NCBI GenBank assembly: GCA_023362775.1 | Contig: JALMGJ010000026.1 | Location: forward strand, 2,945,394 to 3,009,393 | Source: Charina bottae | Lineage: Eukaryota > Chordata > Lepidosauria > Squamata > Charinaidae | Direction of reading: 5' to 3' | DNA length: 64,000 nucleotides | Program-made: the position numbers and the translations under genes | Notes under the pieces: model-generated | The model's input: only the letters and a program-made list of their open reading frames with translations | Databases searched by the model: none | What the model was told of the DNA's origin: nothing | Shown: positions 47,114 to 58,269 of the stretch, in pieces | How the letters are laid out: every line of letters starts with the position of its first letter | Numbering within the stretch: position 1 is the first letter of the stretch

Positions 47114-47286
47114 TTGATGGCTGTTGTGGGTCTTCCGGGCTGTGTGGCCGTGTGGCCGTGTTCTGGAAGTTGTGGTTCCTAACGTTTCGCCAGCATCTGT
47201 GGCCGGCATCTTCAGAGGGCAGGAGCACAGACAGAAGACCCACAACAGCCATCGAACTCCGGCCGTGAAAGCCTTCGACAATACAT
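47114..47286 (-). mobile_element. Hammerhead-bearing terminal-repeat element, second copy
   Basis: The minus strand begins atgtattgtcgaaggctttc like the 12297 element, then has a 20-bp inverted end pair (gatggctgttgtgggtcttc and its inverse), a single hammerhead-like motif, and a gtgtggcc duplication. Target duplication tttccagaa at 47105-47113 and 47287-47295. It has one arm only, unlike the full foldback at 12297. Confidence 0.8.
47178..47218 (-). ncRNA. Hammerhead-ribozyme-like motif
   Basis: Same core and stems as the motif at 12474 (CCUCUGAAGA, GCCGGC/GCUGGC, GAAACGUUAGG). Here the other arm is missing, so the motif could fold without competition. Confidence 0.55.
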
Positions 47287-47889
47287 TTTCCAGAAGTGCT
47301 TGGCCAAGTGAAGAGAGAGGCGATTGTCCAACACTGTCCTTTTCCAGAAAGCGCGACAGAGAGCCCTTCCGACCTCCACAGGACAACTGGATCATCAGCA
47401 GAAGAAAACATGGTAGAAGGCTCTGGACACCCCAACATCTTTGTTTCAAAAAGGATTGACTCTAAATTTTTGAGTGGGAAACTTTTAATTGAAATAATTA
47501 CTCTTGAACAATGGGGGACCTATAGCATCCATGTCCTACTGTTGTATGTATCAAATTTAACTGTGGTTCCCTAGGTGCTGGATTGCAAATTCCATCATCC
47601 GTGACCATTGACTATCTGGGGATCACAGACCTCTAAATTGCCAGGTTAGGGAAAAGTAGTATTAGGCATCAACTAAGTTTTAGAAAAAAATAGAGTAACC
47701 TAAACAGGTAAAGTGCTTTCTTATTAGTTTATTATTCAAAGTATTATGCGAATTTTAAAAAATGAGTTAATTTGACAGCTATATTGTGTGAGCCCAGCCA
47801 CCTAATTAAAAATGAAACATACAGAGGACAGTGCTTGTGATCAAACGCTACACCTGCAAAAGTGTGGCACTCAGCTAAATAGCAGCACC

Positions 47890-48115
47890 TAGATGACCTT
47901 GGCTGATCTCAAGGAGCGAAGCACGGTCAGGTTTGGTTACTGTTCTGATGGGAAACCAAGAAATTCAAGGGCTGGAAAGCTGGAAAACCAGCCAAGAAGA
48001 AGGCAGCAAGGGCAAACCAGTTCCATCTCATGCCAAGAAATCTGCAGAAAGATGTCCCTGGAAGGCACCAGGGGAGGAACTCAACTCGAAGGGGACTTTG
48101 CTCTTTCTTGAGAAT
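47890..48115 (+). mobile_element. 5S-rRNA-derived SINE
   Basis: ggctgatctcaaggagcgaa, ggtcaggtttggttactgtt and gatgggaaaccaagaaattc are in 5S order. The specific tail follows: aagaaggcagcaagggcaaa and gaggaactcaactcgaaggg. Confidence 0.75.
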
Positions 48116-48781
48116 TTCAGTTTCTAGTCACTGCCTAGTACAGTCATACAGCCACAGTCTTCAGTTTGATGGCCTGCCAATTGCAGAGGCCATCCCAGAA
48201 GATACGCTTAGAGTACAACTCTCTAACGCGTGACGGTTTCTTCTCATAATAATAAGAGTCTTAAAAGTTAAAAGTTGACATGATTCAAGCTACAGACAAG
48301 AGCCTTAAAAGTTATCAAAAGAGGGGTTAAATGCCTACTGGCCCAGCTTTCCAAAAGAGGCAAGCTTCCAGCTCCCTACATCCAAACAACACAAGGAAAA
48401 AGAGAAATATTATTCTGCTGTAAGTTGCTATATATAGGTATCTCATTTGAAAGCAGGGTACTTGCTGGAATTCTTGCACTGTAACTTTAACTTTTCTTCT
48501 AATAAATACTATTAATTAGATTTCATGGATTCTCGTTCCTTGAATGAACTGTTTCCAATCTCAGCTTCACGAAGGTAAGCCTGGCAAAGCGTACATTTTT
48601 GGTGCCCTACAAATGCATGGGGACTACAATGCCCAGATACACAGGAATTTACAGTTTATAGGGTTTCCAGTTTCAAAACATCTGCAAGTCTCCAGATATG
48701 GGGACTGCAGCATGAATCTTCTCAAGTTAACAGCTTTACAGATATAGATCTCTCCCAAACAGCAAGACAACCACGACTTAC

Positions 48782-48821
48782 CCATTGGCCAGGCTGACTT
48801 CGTCACCATAAAGAGAAAATT
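48782..48821 (-). CDS. Exon D, a 40-nt microexon of the Lbc-family RhoGEF gene
   Basis: The acceptor cgttttttcccttggcag|AATTTT and the donor CCAATGG|gtaagt are both excellent. The 40 nt complete the split Glu codon from exon C (G|AA), then read FSLYGDEVSLAN, and leave two bases (GG) to be finished by exon E. Because 40 is not divisible by three, skipping this exon would shift the frame, so it should be constitutive unless a partner exon compensates. No other frame links exon C to exon E without it, which supports the exon despite its small size. Confidence 0.75.
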
Positions 48822-48929
48822 CTGCCAAGGGAAAAAACGAAAGTCTTCGTTAAATAATACTGATCTCCAGTGGCTTCAAGACAGGTAGCACTTTGCAATT
48901 TAAAGTAACGACAGTAGAATACTGTTAAA

Positions 48930-49495
48930 CTAATGACAACCTTCAATGAAAAGGTTATCACCTTTAAAGCCCTACATGGCACGGGGCCAGGTTACCTGAG
49001 GGAAGGTCTCATCCCCATTACATCCTCCCGTCCCACCCGATCTTGCAGAGAGGGCATGCTGCGGACCCCGTCTATGAAAGAATTCCACCTAATGGGGTCC
49101 CGGAGACGAGCCTTCTCTGCAGCGGCGCCTGCCCTGTGGAACATCCTTCCACCAGGGATAAGACAGGCCCCCTCGCTCCTGGATTTTAGAAAAAAATTAA
49201 AAACCTGGCTCTGCGACCTCGCCTGGGGCAAAAAGGAAAGCAGTCAAACCTGGGGATGGCTGATTCCTTAGAGCCACCTTAGTTATTTAATTTTAACCAT
49301 AGTCAACGTCACTTTAGAACTATCTGCCTCTTGGATTTTATTTTATTTTATTGTATTTTATTGTAATTTATTCTAATTCTATTTTTATCATAGTTTTTAT
49401 TATATTTTGTGGATATTGTGCTGTGAACCGCCCAGAGTCCCTCCTTGAGGGGGAGGTGGGCGGTTATAGAAATTAAATCAATCAATCAATCAATC
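48930..49495 (+). mobile_element. L2/CR1-superfamily LINE 3' end
   Basis: The frame reads TFKALHGTGPGYLREGLIPI, RRRAFSAAAPALWNILPPGI and APSLLDFRKKLKTWL, the C-terminus of a LINE ORF2 common in reptiles. After the stop at about 49271 comes an A/T-rich 3'-UTR ending gaaccgcccagagtccctcc, gaggtgggcggtt and (aatc)n. It lies 110 bp from exon D, on the opposite strand. Confidence 0.85.
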
Positions 49496-49789
49496 AATGG
49501 GATGTTTCAACCTGAAATTGATAACTACAGAGGTGCCATCTGGGTGGGGAAGAAAATTTCAGAGATAGGCACCACTTCAGAAGAAAATTCTTTCCAATCA
49601 CCTGCCTTTTCCATTTTAAGCATCTGGAGAAAAAAATTTGAAGATAGGAAGGTTTGCTGGATAGCAGGTGGTCCTCCAAATATCCTGGTCCCAAGCTGTT
49701 CGGGCATTAGAGGCTGGTAACAAGGCACCCACGGGTGCTGGACCATCTGTGACATCTCCAGGGGGTGTCCATGGACTTCCAAAAATAAT

Positions 49790-50045
49790 TTTGAATATGT
49801 ATGTATGTATGTATGTTTGTAAACCGCCCAGAGTCCCCTTTGGGGGAGATGGTGCGGTGATAAAAGTCGAATAAATAAAATAAATAAATAAATAAATAAA
49901 TAAATATGATATGATATTTATGACTCTTATTGAATTTTAAAGTGTTTTATTGTGAACCGCCCAGGGTCCCTCCTTGTGAGGGAGATGGGCGGTTATATAA
50001 ATAAATAAATTTTAAAAATTCTATTTTAAATAAATAAATAAATAA
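49790..50045 (+). mobile_element. Two successive LINE-type 3' tails
   Basis: First: (TATG)n, aaaccgcccagagtcccctt, then (AAAT)n. Second: gtgaaccgcccagggtccct, gagatgggcggttat, then (AAAT)n. Both are short 3' ends only, typical of severely 5'-truncated insertions. Confidence 0.75.
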
Positions 50046-50199
50046 ATAAATATTAAAATTCTAAAAGTCTGCTGGCCCCTGGATTAGAATTGCAAGAAGC
50101 TTTAAACATTTAAGAGGGTACCAAAAGAAGAATGTCTCCAGTGGACATTCTCTTCCAACTACAGATGGGAGAGCCCCTGTAATCCAGACACTGACTCAC

Positions 50200-50308
50200 C
50201 ATCTGCATCTGGGTAACTGTCGATGCCACTCATGGATACAGACTTGGCCAGAGGACTGCAGGGGGAACTCGGGGACAAGCAATAGACCTGCTTCCTCTTG
50301 CGATGTTC
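50200..50308 (-). CDS. Exon C of the Lbc-family RhoGEF gene
   Basis: The acceptor is gtcttgtcctcag|GAACAT and the donor is GCAGATG|gtgagt. It is 109 nt, 36 codons plus one base, beginning in phase 0 exactly where exon B ends. It starts EHRKRKQ and contains SPLAKSVSMSGIDSYPDAD. AKAP13 has EHRMFDQ followed by SPLTKSISLMTI at the same relative place, which is the best single argument for family membership. The basic cluster followed by a serine-rich SPLxKS motif looks like a regulatory phospho-site; that is inference. Confidence 0.85.
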
Positions 50309-50574
50309 CTGAGGACAAGACCAGATGGGGGGATTCAAAATCTCAGCAGCGGAACGTTTGGCGTTTGTGTCCCACCCCCTCTGCTTCGCCACAAGCCCAA
50401 ACTTACTGACTGGGTTCACACATTGTGAGACACCATAATGTGGCCTGTTCGCTTTTTGCCTTAGAGCAATGAGGAAACTCACGCACCATAGCTTATAAAG
50501 CTGGCTTTGAAGTTTAGCACGTTGGGCAAAGCTGCTTACAGTACTGTAACCCACCAAGTCTTTTGACTGCAGCA

Positions 50575-50630
50575 GGTAGAGAATGAATGAATGAATGAAT
50601 GAATGAATGAACAAACAAACAAACAAACGT
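50575..50630. repeat. (GAAT)n and (AAAC)n microsatellite
   Basis: About seven gaat units followed by about five aaac units. Confidence 0.9.
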
Positions 50631-51617
50631 TGACTGAATCCTGCCTTCACTGGCTGTGTGAATCCAGGTACAGTGGCATTTCTGGAGAAGCGGGGCATTC
50701 CAAAGCCAGATCTCACTAATCGAGATAATAATCCCATTACAACACTCAGGGAATTCCTAGAAATGGGAGAGGTTCACTGTCCACTCTGCCATGGAAGGCT
50801 GCATGGTTAGACCTCAGAGGTGGGCTGACTGTGGATCTTACCGGTAGCCCTTCAGGTTAGGCTGGGTCAGGAGACGGATGCCGCAAGGACCACTAGGTAC
50901 AACAACGGACTCTTGTGAGCCTGCCAGAGCTTCCCTCTAACCCCTCATATATGAAAGAGAATCAAGGAAGGGCAATCTTGAGTTTCTTCCTCCTACCTTT
51001 TAGGGCTAAGCTGGTATTTACCTAAAGGCTGTTCCTCAAGAACATTTTCATACTCCTCTGCATTTATTCAGCAGAATGGCACTCTGCACCCTCAGGAGTT
51101 CTCCTCCCCTCCCCCAAATAATAACTGTATTGAGATTTTCTTCTTTTTTAAGTGCTCAAGTAAGTTATTATAATAACACCATGCACTGATCTTACACAAG
51201 CAGCTTGGGGCCCGCAGGTAGTCTCCAGTCTTTGATTTATTTATTTGTTTGTTTATTTATTTATTTATTGGACTTCTATGTTGCTAAACTTTAAGTGCAT
51301 CAGAAAATCTGCTTTTAAATTACTTGTTTTAACGGAAAAAGATATGAGAAAATAGGAAAAGAATGACAATGGAAAAGTCTGCATTACATAAAATGATGAG
51401 TTTTGTGTTAGTTTAACTGTCACAGCTTACTCTAAGGTTCTGCTCACATGATAACTTAACCAGGTGAGCTGAGGATCTAGCAAATTAATTCTACAACTTG
51501 CTAAGTTTGGTTAGAATTAACCTTGGTTTGCTTGTTCATGGTTTACTACGGTGTATGCCTATGGAATTTACTCTCTGCATGTTCTCCCTAATTTGTCTGG
51601 GACTCTGGCAATCTTAC

Positions 51618-51789
51618 CTGAGACATCACCCGGCCATCCTCCTCCTCTTCATCCTGAGAAAGCAGGGATCCCATTTCATCATTGGTATGGATAATAGGGG
51701 CTCGTCGGGGGTCTCTTCTGCCCAAGGAATGCCCATCCAGTTGCTCTGTGGAGTTCATTTCATCAGGTGCTAGTCCTTTCAAACTCAGG
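51618..51789 (-). CDS. Exon B of the Lbc-family RhoGEF gene
   Basis: The acceptor is ttcatctgtttcag|CCTGAG and the donor is TCTCAG|gtaaga, both strong. The exon is 172 nt: one base completing the split Ser codon from exon A, then 57 codons. It encodes LSLKGLAPDE at its start and GSLLSQDEEEEDGRV near its end. Joined to exon A it gives QRSLSLKGL, which matches the AKAP13 pattern RRSFSLEGL. The acidic stretch corresponds in place to DSLVSLSEEDLES of AKAP13. The segment is low-complexity, acidic and serine-rich, as expected for a regulatory phosphorylated linker rather than a folded domain. About 11 kb of intron, crowded with LINEs, separates it from exon A. Confidence 0.82.
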
Positions 51790-52879
51790 CTGAAACAGAT
51801 GAAAATAGTTCAAACATCAAGAAATTTCCTTTCAGTTACTAGCCACTGGGACCCATGTTGATGCTTCCACCAGCAGCCTCGGTTCTGAGCAATCTCAAAA
51901 AGCCCTGCAAGGGAGAAGTTTGCAAACCATTTCAACAGTGACCATCCCAGATTTGTCGCTTGTAGACCTATTAATCTATCATGTGACTGGTTTGGGTTTA
52001 CTGTAATGTGCAAACACAACCACTGTGTTTTATTCAACAGAGTTGGCTCAGCACAATATTTGTCCCAATGGCAGCACTATGCCTCCAATCTACCTCCCAA
52101 TTAATTGACTAACTACTTAGGCAACCCTCCACTATTGCTATCTTTAAGGGGGGGGGAAACACAAAATACCATAAATATATCTTATTGCTGTCCCTCATTT
52201 ATTTTTAAATAAACCTCACAGGGTTTTTGGTGACATCACAAGATATAACTAATGATTGTTGCATACAACCTGCTTTTCCCCATTCTGAAAAGCTATAGAA
52301 CAGGTTTTTCCCGCACCTGGAAGGGGCATGTGTAGGTGGGCATTTGGATAGAACATCACTAAGTGTCCTGCAATCCACCCCTGCTGTTGAAATATTGTAT
52401 TTATCTTGGCTGGCTTTTGGGACTCAAGACAATTTCTGTTTTTAATCTGAGGAATTTTTGTTTCATCATTCTAAAAGTATGGAGGAATTCTGTTCCTCCT
52501 TGGGAATGAGGGGAGGGGGCAGAAATGCTTGGATTTGCAGGACATGCTCCAGTTAACTAAACCCTAAGTTACCAAATTAAGCCTTTTCAAGGGTTTGCAT
52601 GACACTCTGAAGTATAAGCTAACCTCAAAGGCTGGGTTCATACAACATTCTAGGCTCAAATGTGGTTGAATAATTTATGATTCAGTGTATTTTGTGAACA
52701 GAGGCAAAAATGGCATTAAAAATGAGTTTGGTTGACACCCAAGTTCAGATACAGGGTTGTGGCATTGCAACGCTGAGTTCTTTTCTGTCCCTCTAAGTAA
52801 AATTACCATTGACATAGAGACTGCAACTTCTTCCTTCCTAATGCTTACTCCCCTCTGTTCTGGGGAAGGCTGCTGAGAA

Positions 52880-53580
52880 GGTGGTCAGTCTGCAGCTGAT
52901 GAGAACCCTGTAGGAAGCAGATTATCTAGACCCTTTTCAGTCAGGTTTCAGGCCAGAAGTTAGCACTCAGACAGCTTTGATTGTGCTTGTTGGCTAAGCT
53001 GGGATGGCAGTGGTGTACCCATCTTTCTGGTCCTTGATTTCTCAGTGGCTTTTGATACCTTTGACCATGGTATCCTTCTGAGACGGCTCCATGGGTTGGG
53101 GACTGGCAGCACTGTTTTAGGGTGATTCTCTTCTTTTCTCTGGGGCTGGTTCCAGTCAGTGTTGGTTGGCAGGGAGAGATTGTCCCCCTTGTGGGGTGCT
53201 GCAGGGTTCTCTTTTCTCTCCCCTCCTTTTCAACATCTACATGAAACTGCTAGGTGAGATCATCTGCTGGTTTCAGGTTCAGTATCATCAGTATAATCAA
53301 CACTGATTATACTCAATTTTATATTTTAACTCTGGGCCGGCCAAGTGAGGCTGTCGAGGTTGTGTCCCAGTGCCTGGAAGCTGTGTGGGTTTGGATGGGA
53401 AGAACCACCTCTGACTCAATCCTACCAAGACCGAATGGCTGTGGGTGTTTGGACCACCCAGATCTGGGGATATTTCATCTTTGACCTTGGATGGGGTAGC
53501 ACTCTACCATTCAAGGGCGGTGCACAATTTGGGGGTCTCCCTGGACTCATGCTTGCCCCATATCTTTGTTCATGTAAACA
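52880..53580 (+). mobile_element. L2/CR1-superfamily LINE, RT fragment
   Basis: With frameshifts, translation gives FRPE-type, DLS-AF-T-DH and GVLQGS-type RT motifs. GRPSEAVEVVSQCLEAVWVW and LTLDGVALYHSR follow. It is the same family as 48930 but from the RT region. Many indels show it is old. Confidence 0.7.
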
Positions 53581-55097
53581 CCATTCATGGTACTCAGCAG
53601 CAAAAGATTCACACAAAAAGCCAGTTCACCACAAAGCATTAAGATATTTGCAATTTCACACCCATAGCAAGCACCCGCACCCAAGATTAGCAACAAAATT
53701 TAAGACAAAATTAAGATACATTTATAAAACAACCTAACTAACATCTTTGAGTGAGGTCCAGGATGCAGTCTATATTTAAATTATAAAATAAACACTAAAA
53801 TTATATAATAACATCTAAAAAGAGGTGATAATATCTAAATTTTAAATGAATTACAATTACATAGAATGCATTTGGCTAGTGGAAAATTGGCCCAGCAGGG
53901 TCCGGCGGATCTTCTGTGCTGCTGCACAAAACCTAGCCATATGTGCTGTGACAAAAGGCAGTTCGTCTATGAGCAGCATCTGGACATAGGCTGAATCCTA
54001 TGGCAAAGGAAAAGGCAAAATCCTATGAAAGGCAAAGCCTTTCAGCCAATGGTACTTTTTTATATTTACCATCCAATACTGCAGAGGGGAGTACATGACA
54101 TCGGGCAAGAGAGAAAGCTCTCTGACGGCTGGGTGTTTCTAGCTGTGTAAGGTAGCTGGCAGCAATGACAACGTATCTGTTGTGTACTGGTGACATCTGC
54201 TTGCCGCTCCGTATCCTTTATCCTTTGCTTCAGAGTTTGTTTCGCCTGATCATATTCCATCTTAAGAACCAAGGAAGGAGAGTAGCCTAAATTTGAAAGT
54301 TTAGATTCTACAGCCTTAATCCATGTGGATTAGAAATTGTCCTGGAGAATGAATGGTGCTTTAGCCAAAGGTTTATGGAAGCTAGACACACTCTTGACTC
54401 AACTTTTATCATACCTGTCTCCATTGTTTGTCATCAATATTACTCTAGATTATATTAAGGAGAAGAAATTTCCCTGGCAAAGGTTGATGAATATTCAAAG
54501 AAACAAAATTTACCGAAGATTACAGAAAAACAGAAACAATTAATGAATGGACCTATAACAATAAGGAAAGTTTGTAAAGCTATAAAAAAATTAAAATAGG
54601 GAAAGCGCCTGGACCAGATGGTTTATCAACCACTTATTATACACATTTTGAAGACGAACTACAACCATTGCCACACATGACGAACTCTATTTTATAGACT
54701 GGAAAGACACCGGACAGTTGGATAGAGGCCAATATAGCATTATTACCTATAGAAGGTAAAGATTTGACTTCACCAAAAATTACTGCCCAATATCATTACT
54801 GAATAATGATAAAGTTATTTATGATGATTTTAGCTGAGAGAATGAAGATGGTTTTTACCTAAAAGACAGCTGAGGGACAGTATTAGAAATGTATTGGATA
54901 TTTTGGAATACCTGGAACAACGTAATGAAAAACAAGCAGCATTGATTTTTCTTGATGCAGAAAAAGCCTTTGACAATTTGGACTTTCTTGTTTAAAATTT
55001 TGGAGGATATGGACTTTGGTGAGAATTTTATCAAATGGGTAAAAACGATTTACACTTCACAAAAGGCACAGATAATTGTGAATGGGGAACTAACAAA

Positions 55098-55162
55098 ACT
55101 GCCCAGAGTCTACTTTTGTAGAGATGGGCAGTGATAAATTTGACTAATAAATAAATAAAACC
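55098..55162 (+). mobile_element. LINE-type 3' tail inserted in L1
   Basis: ctgcccagagtctacttttg, gagatgggcagtgat and (aaat)n, only about 65 bp, between two L1 RT segments that otherwise join. Confidence 0.7.
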
Positions 55163-55398
55163 TTGTGAGATACAGAAAGGGACTAGACAAGATTGCCCCT
55201 TGTCACCATTGCTATTTATTCTAGCTTTGGAACTACTGAATAGAGATTAAGGCAAGATGAGATAATTGCTGATTCAAACTTAAATTGCTGATTCAAGATT
55301 AAAAGAGAAACTTATAAATTATGGGCATTTGCAGATAACCTGGTGATAATTTTGGAAGATCCTCTCAAAGGAATAGAAATATTAATGGAAAAACTAAC

Positions 55399-55431
55399 AC
55401 AGCCACACAGCCCGGAAGACCCACAACAGCC
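55399..55431 (+). mobile_element. 33-nt terminal fragment of the hammerhead element in L1
   Basis: acagccacacagcccggaag followed by acccacaacagcc, identical to the right terminal sequence of the element at 12297 (allowing one change). It lies inside the L1 relic. Confidence 0.7.
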
Positions 55432-55535
55432 AAAGAATATGAACATCGAAAAACAAAGGGATTGATGGAAAAAACTGATTTTAAGATTGAGAAAAAAGTG
55501 AAATACTTGAGTATTACTATGACTAATATGAATTG

Positions 55536-55712
55536 TATGTTATGGGACGGCAGAGGATGAGATGGTTAGACAGCATCACCGATGCAATGAACATGAATTT
55601 GAGTAAACTCCGAGAGACAGTGGAGGACAGGAAGGCCTGGAGTGCTATGGTCCATGAGGTCACGAAGAGTCGGACACGACTAAACGACTGAATAACAACA
55701 ACAACAAAAACC
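55536..55712 (+). mobile_element. BovB/RTE LINE, short 3' end inside L1
   Basis: gggacggcagaggatgagat through gtcacgaagagtcggacacg, stop, then (aac)n. About 175 bp, heavily 5'-truncated, inserted in the L1 relic. Confidence 0.93.
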
Positions 55713-56511
55713 AGAATAATTATGTTAAGACATGGAATGAAATCAAGAAGGACATGTTAAGATGGGAGAAATTACAACTATCATGGTTGGGGAGAATTTC
55801 TGTGATAAAAATTAATGCTTTGCCAAGAATGATGTTTTTGTTTCAAACAATGCCTATTTTGACAACTGATGTACCTTTTAAAAAATGGCAGAAAGATATA
55901 TCTAAGTTTGTATGGCAAGGGAAAAAACCAAGGGTTACATAAATATAAAATACTTGAACATGTAAAGGAACGAGGAGGATTGGGACTGCCTGATTTGAAA
56001 TTGTACTTTGCAGCCTGCTGCTTGGTCTGGAGGAAAGAGTGGGCTCTGCTGAGAAATAAGAGGGTCTTAGAATTAGAAGGGCAGGATCTGGGGTCCGGAT
56101 GGCATGGTTTTCTACGGTATGATAAAGTTAAGGTTAATGTACATTTTAAGAATCATTATATTAGAAGTGCCATGTTGAGAATATAGAACAGATATAAATC
56201 CAGGCTGTGCCTGAAAATACTTTTATGGGTCTCAGTACAAGAAGCATTTTACAGGAAACAAACAGTAGGTAAATGAAAATGGTTAACTTATCCAGAGTTG
56301 TTAGAACAGGAACATGCAGAATACAAGACGAAATCAAGAGATCAATTGACTGCAAAGGGATTTAGTTTTCAATGGTTTTCATATGAACAGTTAAGAGAAA
56401 GATTTAAGGTAGACTAGACAACCTGTGACCTGTTGGGTCATTGTTTCAGAGATATTTCCTAACCTAAATAGAATGACCACGGGGGGGGGGGCAAAAAAGC
56501 AGAGGGAGCGA

Positions 56512-56690
56512 CTTCCTTCCTTCCTTCCTTCCTTCCTTCCTTCCTTCCTTCCTTCCTTCCTTCCTTCCTTCCTTCCCTCCCTCCCTCCATTCCTTCCTTC
56601 CCTCCCTCCCTCCCTCCCCTCCCCCTCCCCCTCCCTCCTTCCTCCCCTTCCTTCCTCCCTCCCTCCCCCTTCCTTCCGCACCTCTTGCAC
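56512..56690. repeat. (CTTC)n and CT-rich tract
   Basis: About 16 perfect ttcc units followed by degenerate ccctcc repeats. It is a long polypyrimidine stretch on the plus strand. Confidence 0.95.
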
Positions 56691-56749
56691 ACACCTTCAC
56701 TCCCTCCCCTATCCAGTAGCAGCCAATTACCTGCCTGCTGGCCTTGGAC

Positions 56750-56890
56750 TTGCAACTTCCTGCTGGCTTTGATCTAGTTTAGACTTCCTGGCGGCTTCCC
56801 CATTGACTTGCGGGAAGCTGGCAGGGAGCGTTGGAAATGAGGATGTGACCACGGCTAACCGAGGCAGCACGGCAGTGATGAAGCAGCAGC
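56750..56890 (+). mobile_element. Fragment of the 44895-type TIR element
   Basis: cggcttccccattgacttgc, gggaagctggcagggagcg and gatgtgaccacggctaac match the interior of the element at 44895. Confidence 0.5.
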
Positions 56891-56989
56891 AGTGCAGCAG
56901 CACTGAAGCAGCCACAACTTCCCCAAATTCCATTCCCATAGGTGTAATGGGTCCTGTAAGTTAGCCCATTTGAGGTTCAAAAAGTGTTG

Positions 56990-58265
56990 CACTATGATGC
57001 AGTTTCGCCCAATTGGACTGGTTTGATCTTCTTGCAGTCCAAGGCACTCTCAGAATTTTCCTCCAACACCACAGTTCAACGAATTTGGTAAGATAAAATT
57101 TACTTCTAACAACAGATTCCTCAGGAGGCAGACAAGATGACTTGGTATCCCCATACCAACAAGAACTTGCCACAATTTGTCATGATCCACACAGTCAAAG
57201 GCTTTAGAATAGTCAATAAAACAAAAATAGATGTTTTTCTGAAACTCCCTGGCTTTCTCCATTATCCAGCGGATATTGGCAATTTGGTCTCTAGTTCCTC
57301 TGCCTTTTCTAAACCCAGCTTGTACTTCTGGCAATTCTCGCTCCATGAATTGCTGGAGTCTACCTTGCAAGATCTTGAGCATTACCTTACTGGCATGTGA
57401 AATAAGTGCCACTGTTCGATAGTTTGAACATTCTTTAGTGTTTCCTTTTTTTGGTATGGGGATATAAGTTGATTTTTTCCAATCTGATGGCCATTCTTGT
57501 ATTTTCCAAATTTGCTGGCATATGGCATGCATCACCTTGACAACATCATCTTGCAAGATTTTAAACAGTTCAGCTGGGATACCGTCGTCTCCTGCTGCCT
57601 TGTTATTAGCAATGCTTCTTAAGGCCCATTCAACCACACTCTTCAGGATGTCTGGCTCTAACTCACTGACCACACCGTCAAAGCTATCCCCGATATTATT
57701 ATCTTTCCTGTACAGATCTTCCATATATTCTTGCCACCTTTTCTTGATCTCTTCTGCTTCTGTTAGGTCCTTGCCATCTTTGTTTTTGATCATACCCATT
57801 TTTGCCTGGAATTTACCTCCGATGTTTCTAATTTTCTGGAAGAGGTCTCTTGTCCTTCCTGTTCTATTATCTTCTTCCACTTCTGCGCATTGCTTGTTTA
57901 AAAATAATTCCTTATCTCTTCTGGCTAACCTCTGGAATTTTGCATTTAATTGGGCATATCTCCTCCTATCACTGTTGCCTTTTGCTTTCCTTCTTTCTTG
58001 GGCTACTTCCAGTGTCTCAGCAGACAGCCATCTTGCCTTCTTGGTTTTCTTTTTCTTTGGGATGTTTTTTGTTGCCACCTCCTGAACAATGTTGCGAACT
58101 TCTGTCCATAGTTCTTCCGGGACCCTATCTACTAAAGTCCCTTAAATCTATTCTTCACTTCCACTGCATATTCATTAGGAATGTTAGTGAGCTCATATCT
58201 AACTGATCTGTGGGTCTTCCCTATTCTCTTTAGTCTGAAATTTAGTCTAACATTGTTTTTATTCT
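56990..58265 (-). pseudogene. BovB/RTE LINE, RT region with internal deletion
   Basis: A 342-codon frame from about 58078 encodes KKARWLSAETLEVAQERRKA, the RT motifs NNKAAGDDGIPAELF, IPIPKKGNTKECSNYR, EVQAGFRKGRGTRDQIANIR and FCFIDYSKAFDCVDHDK, up to LRNLL. It then jumps to ELWCWRKILRVPWTARRSNQ, so the end of the RT domain and the linker are deleted. Upstream, sequence to about 58250 continues the ORF across a one-base frameshift (VDRVPEELWTEV). It lacks the endonuclease domain and the 3' end, so it cannot mobilise itself. Confidence 0.93.
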
Positions 58266-58269
58266 TTTA

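Larger units (their letters stand above)
54330..56410 (+). pseudogene. L1 LINE ORF2 relic
   Basis: Broken frames carry L1 ORF2 motifs in order: GKAPGPDGL (RT), LDAEKAFD, DFGENFIKWVKTIYTSQKAQ, LSPLLFILALE, then LRWEKLQLSWLGRISVIKIN, WQKDISKFVWQGKKPR and ERGGLGLPDLKLYFAACCLV. Three later insertions interrupt it, at 55098, 55399 and 55536. It is heavily mutated. Confidence 0.88.

Noticed and set aside
50159..50737. 192-codon minus-strand open frame as a single gene
   Set aside because: Only its last part is coding (exon C, 50200-50308); the rest lies upstream of a clear acceptor and is intron.
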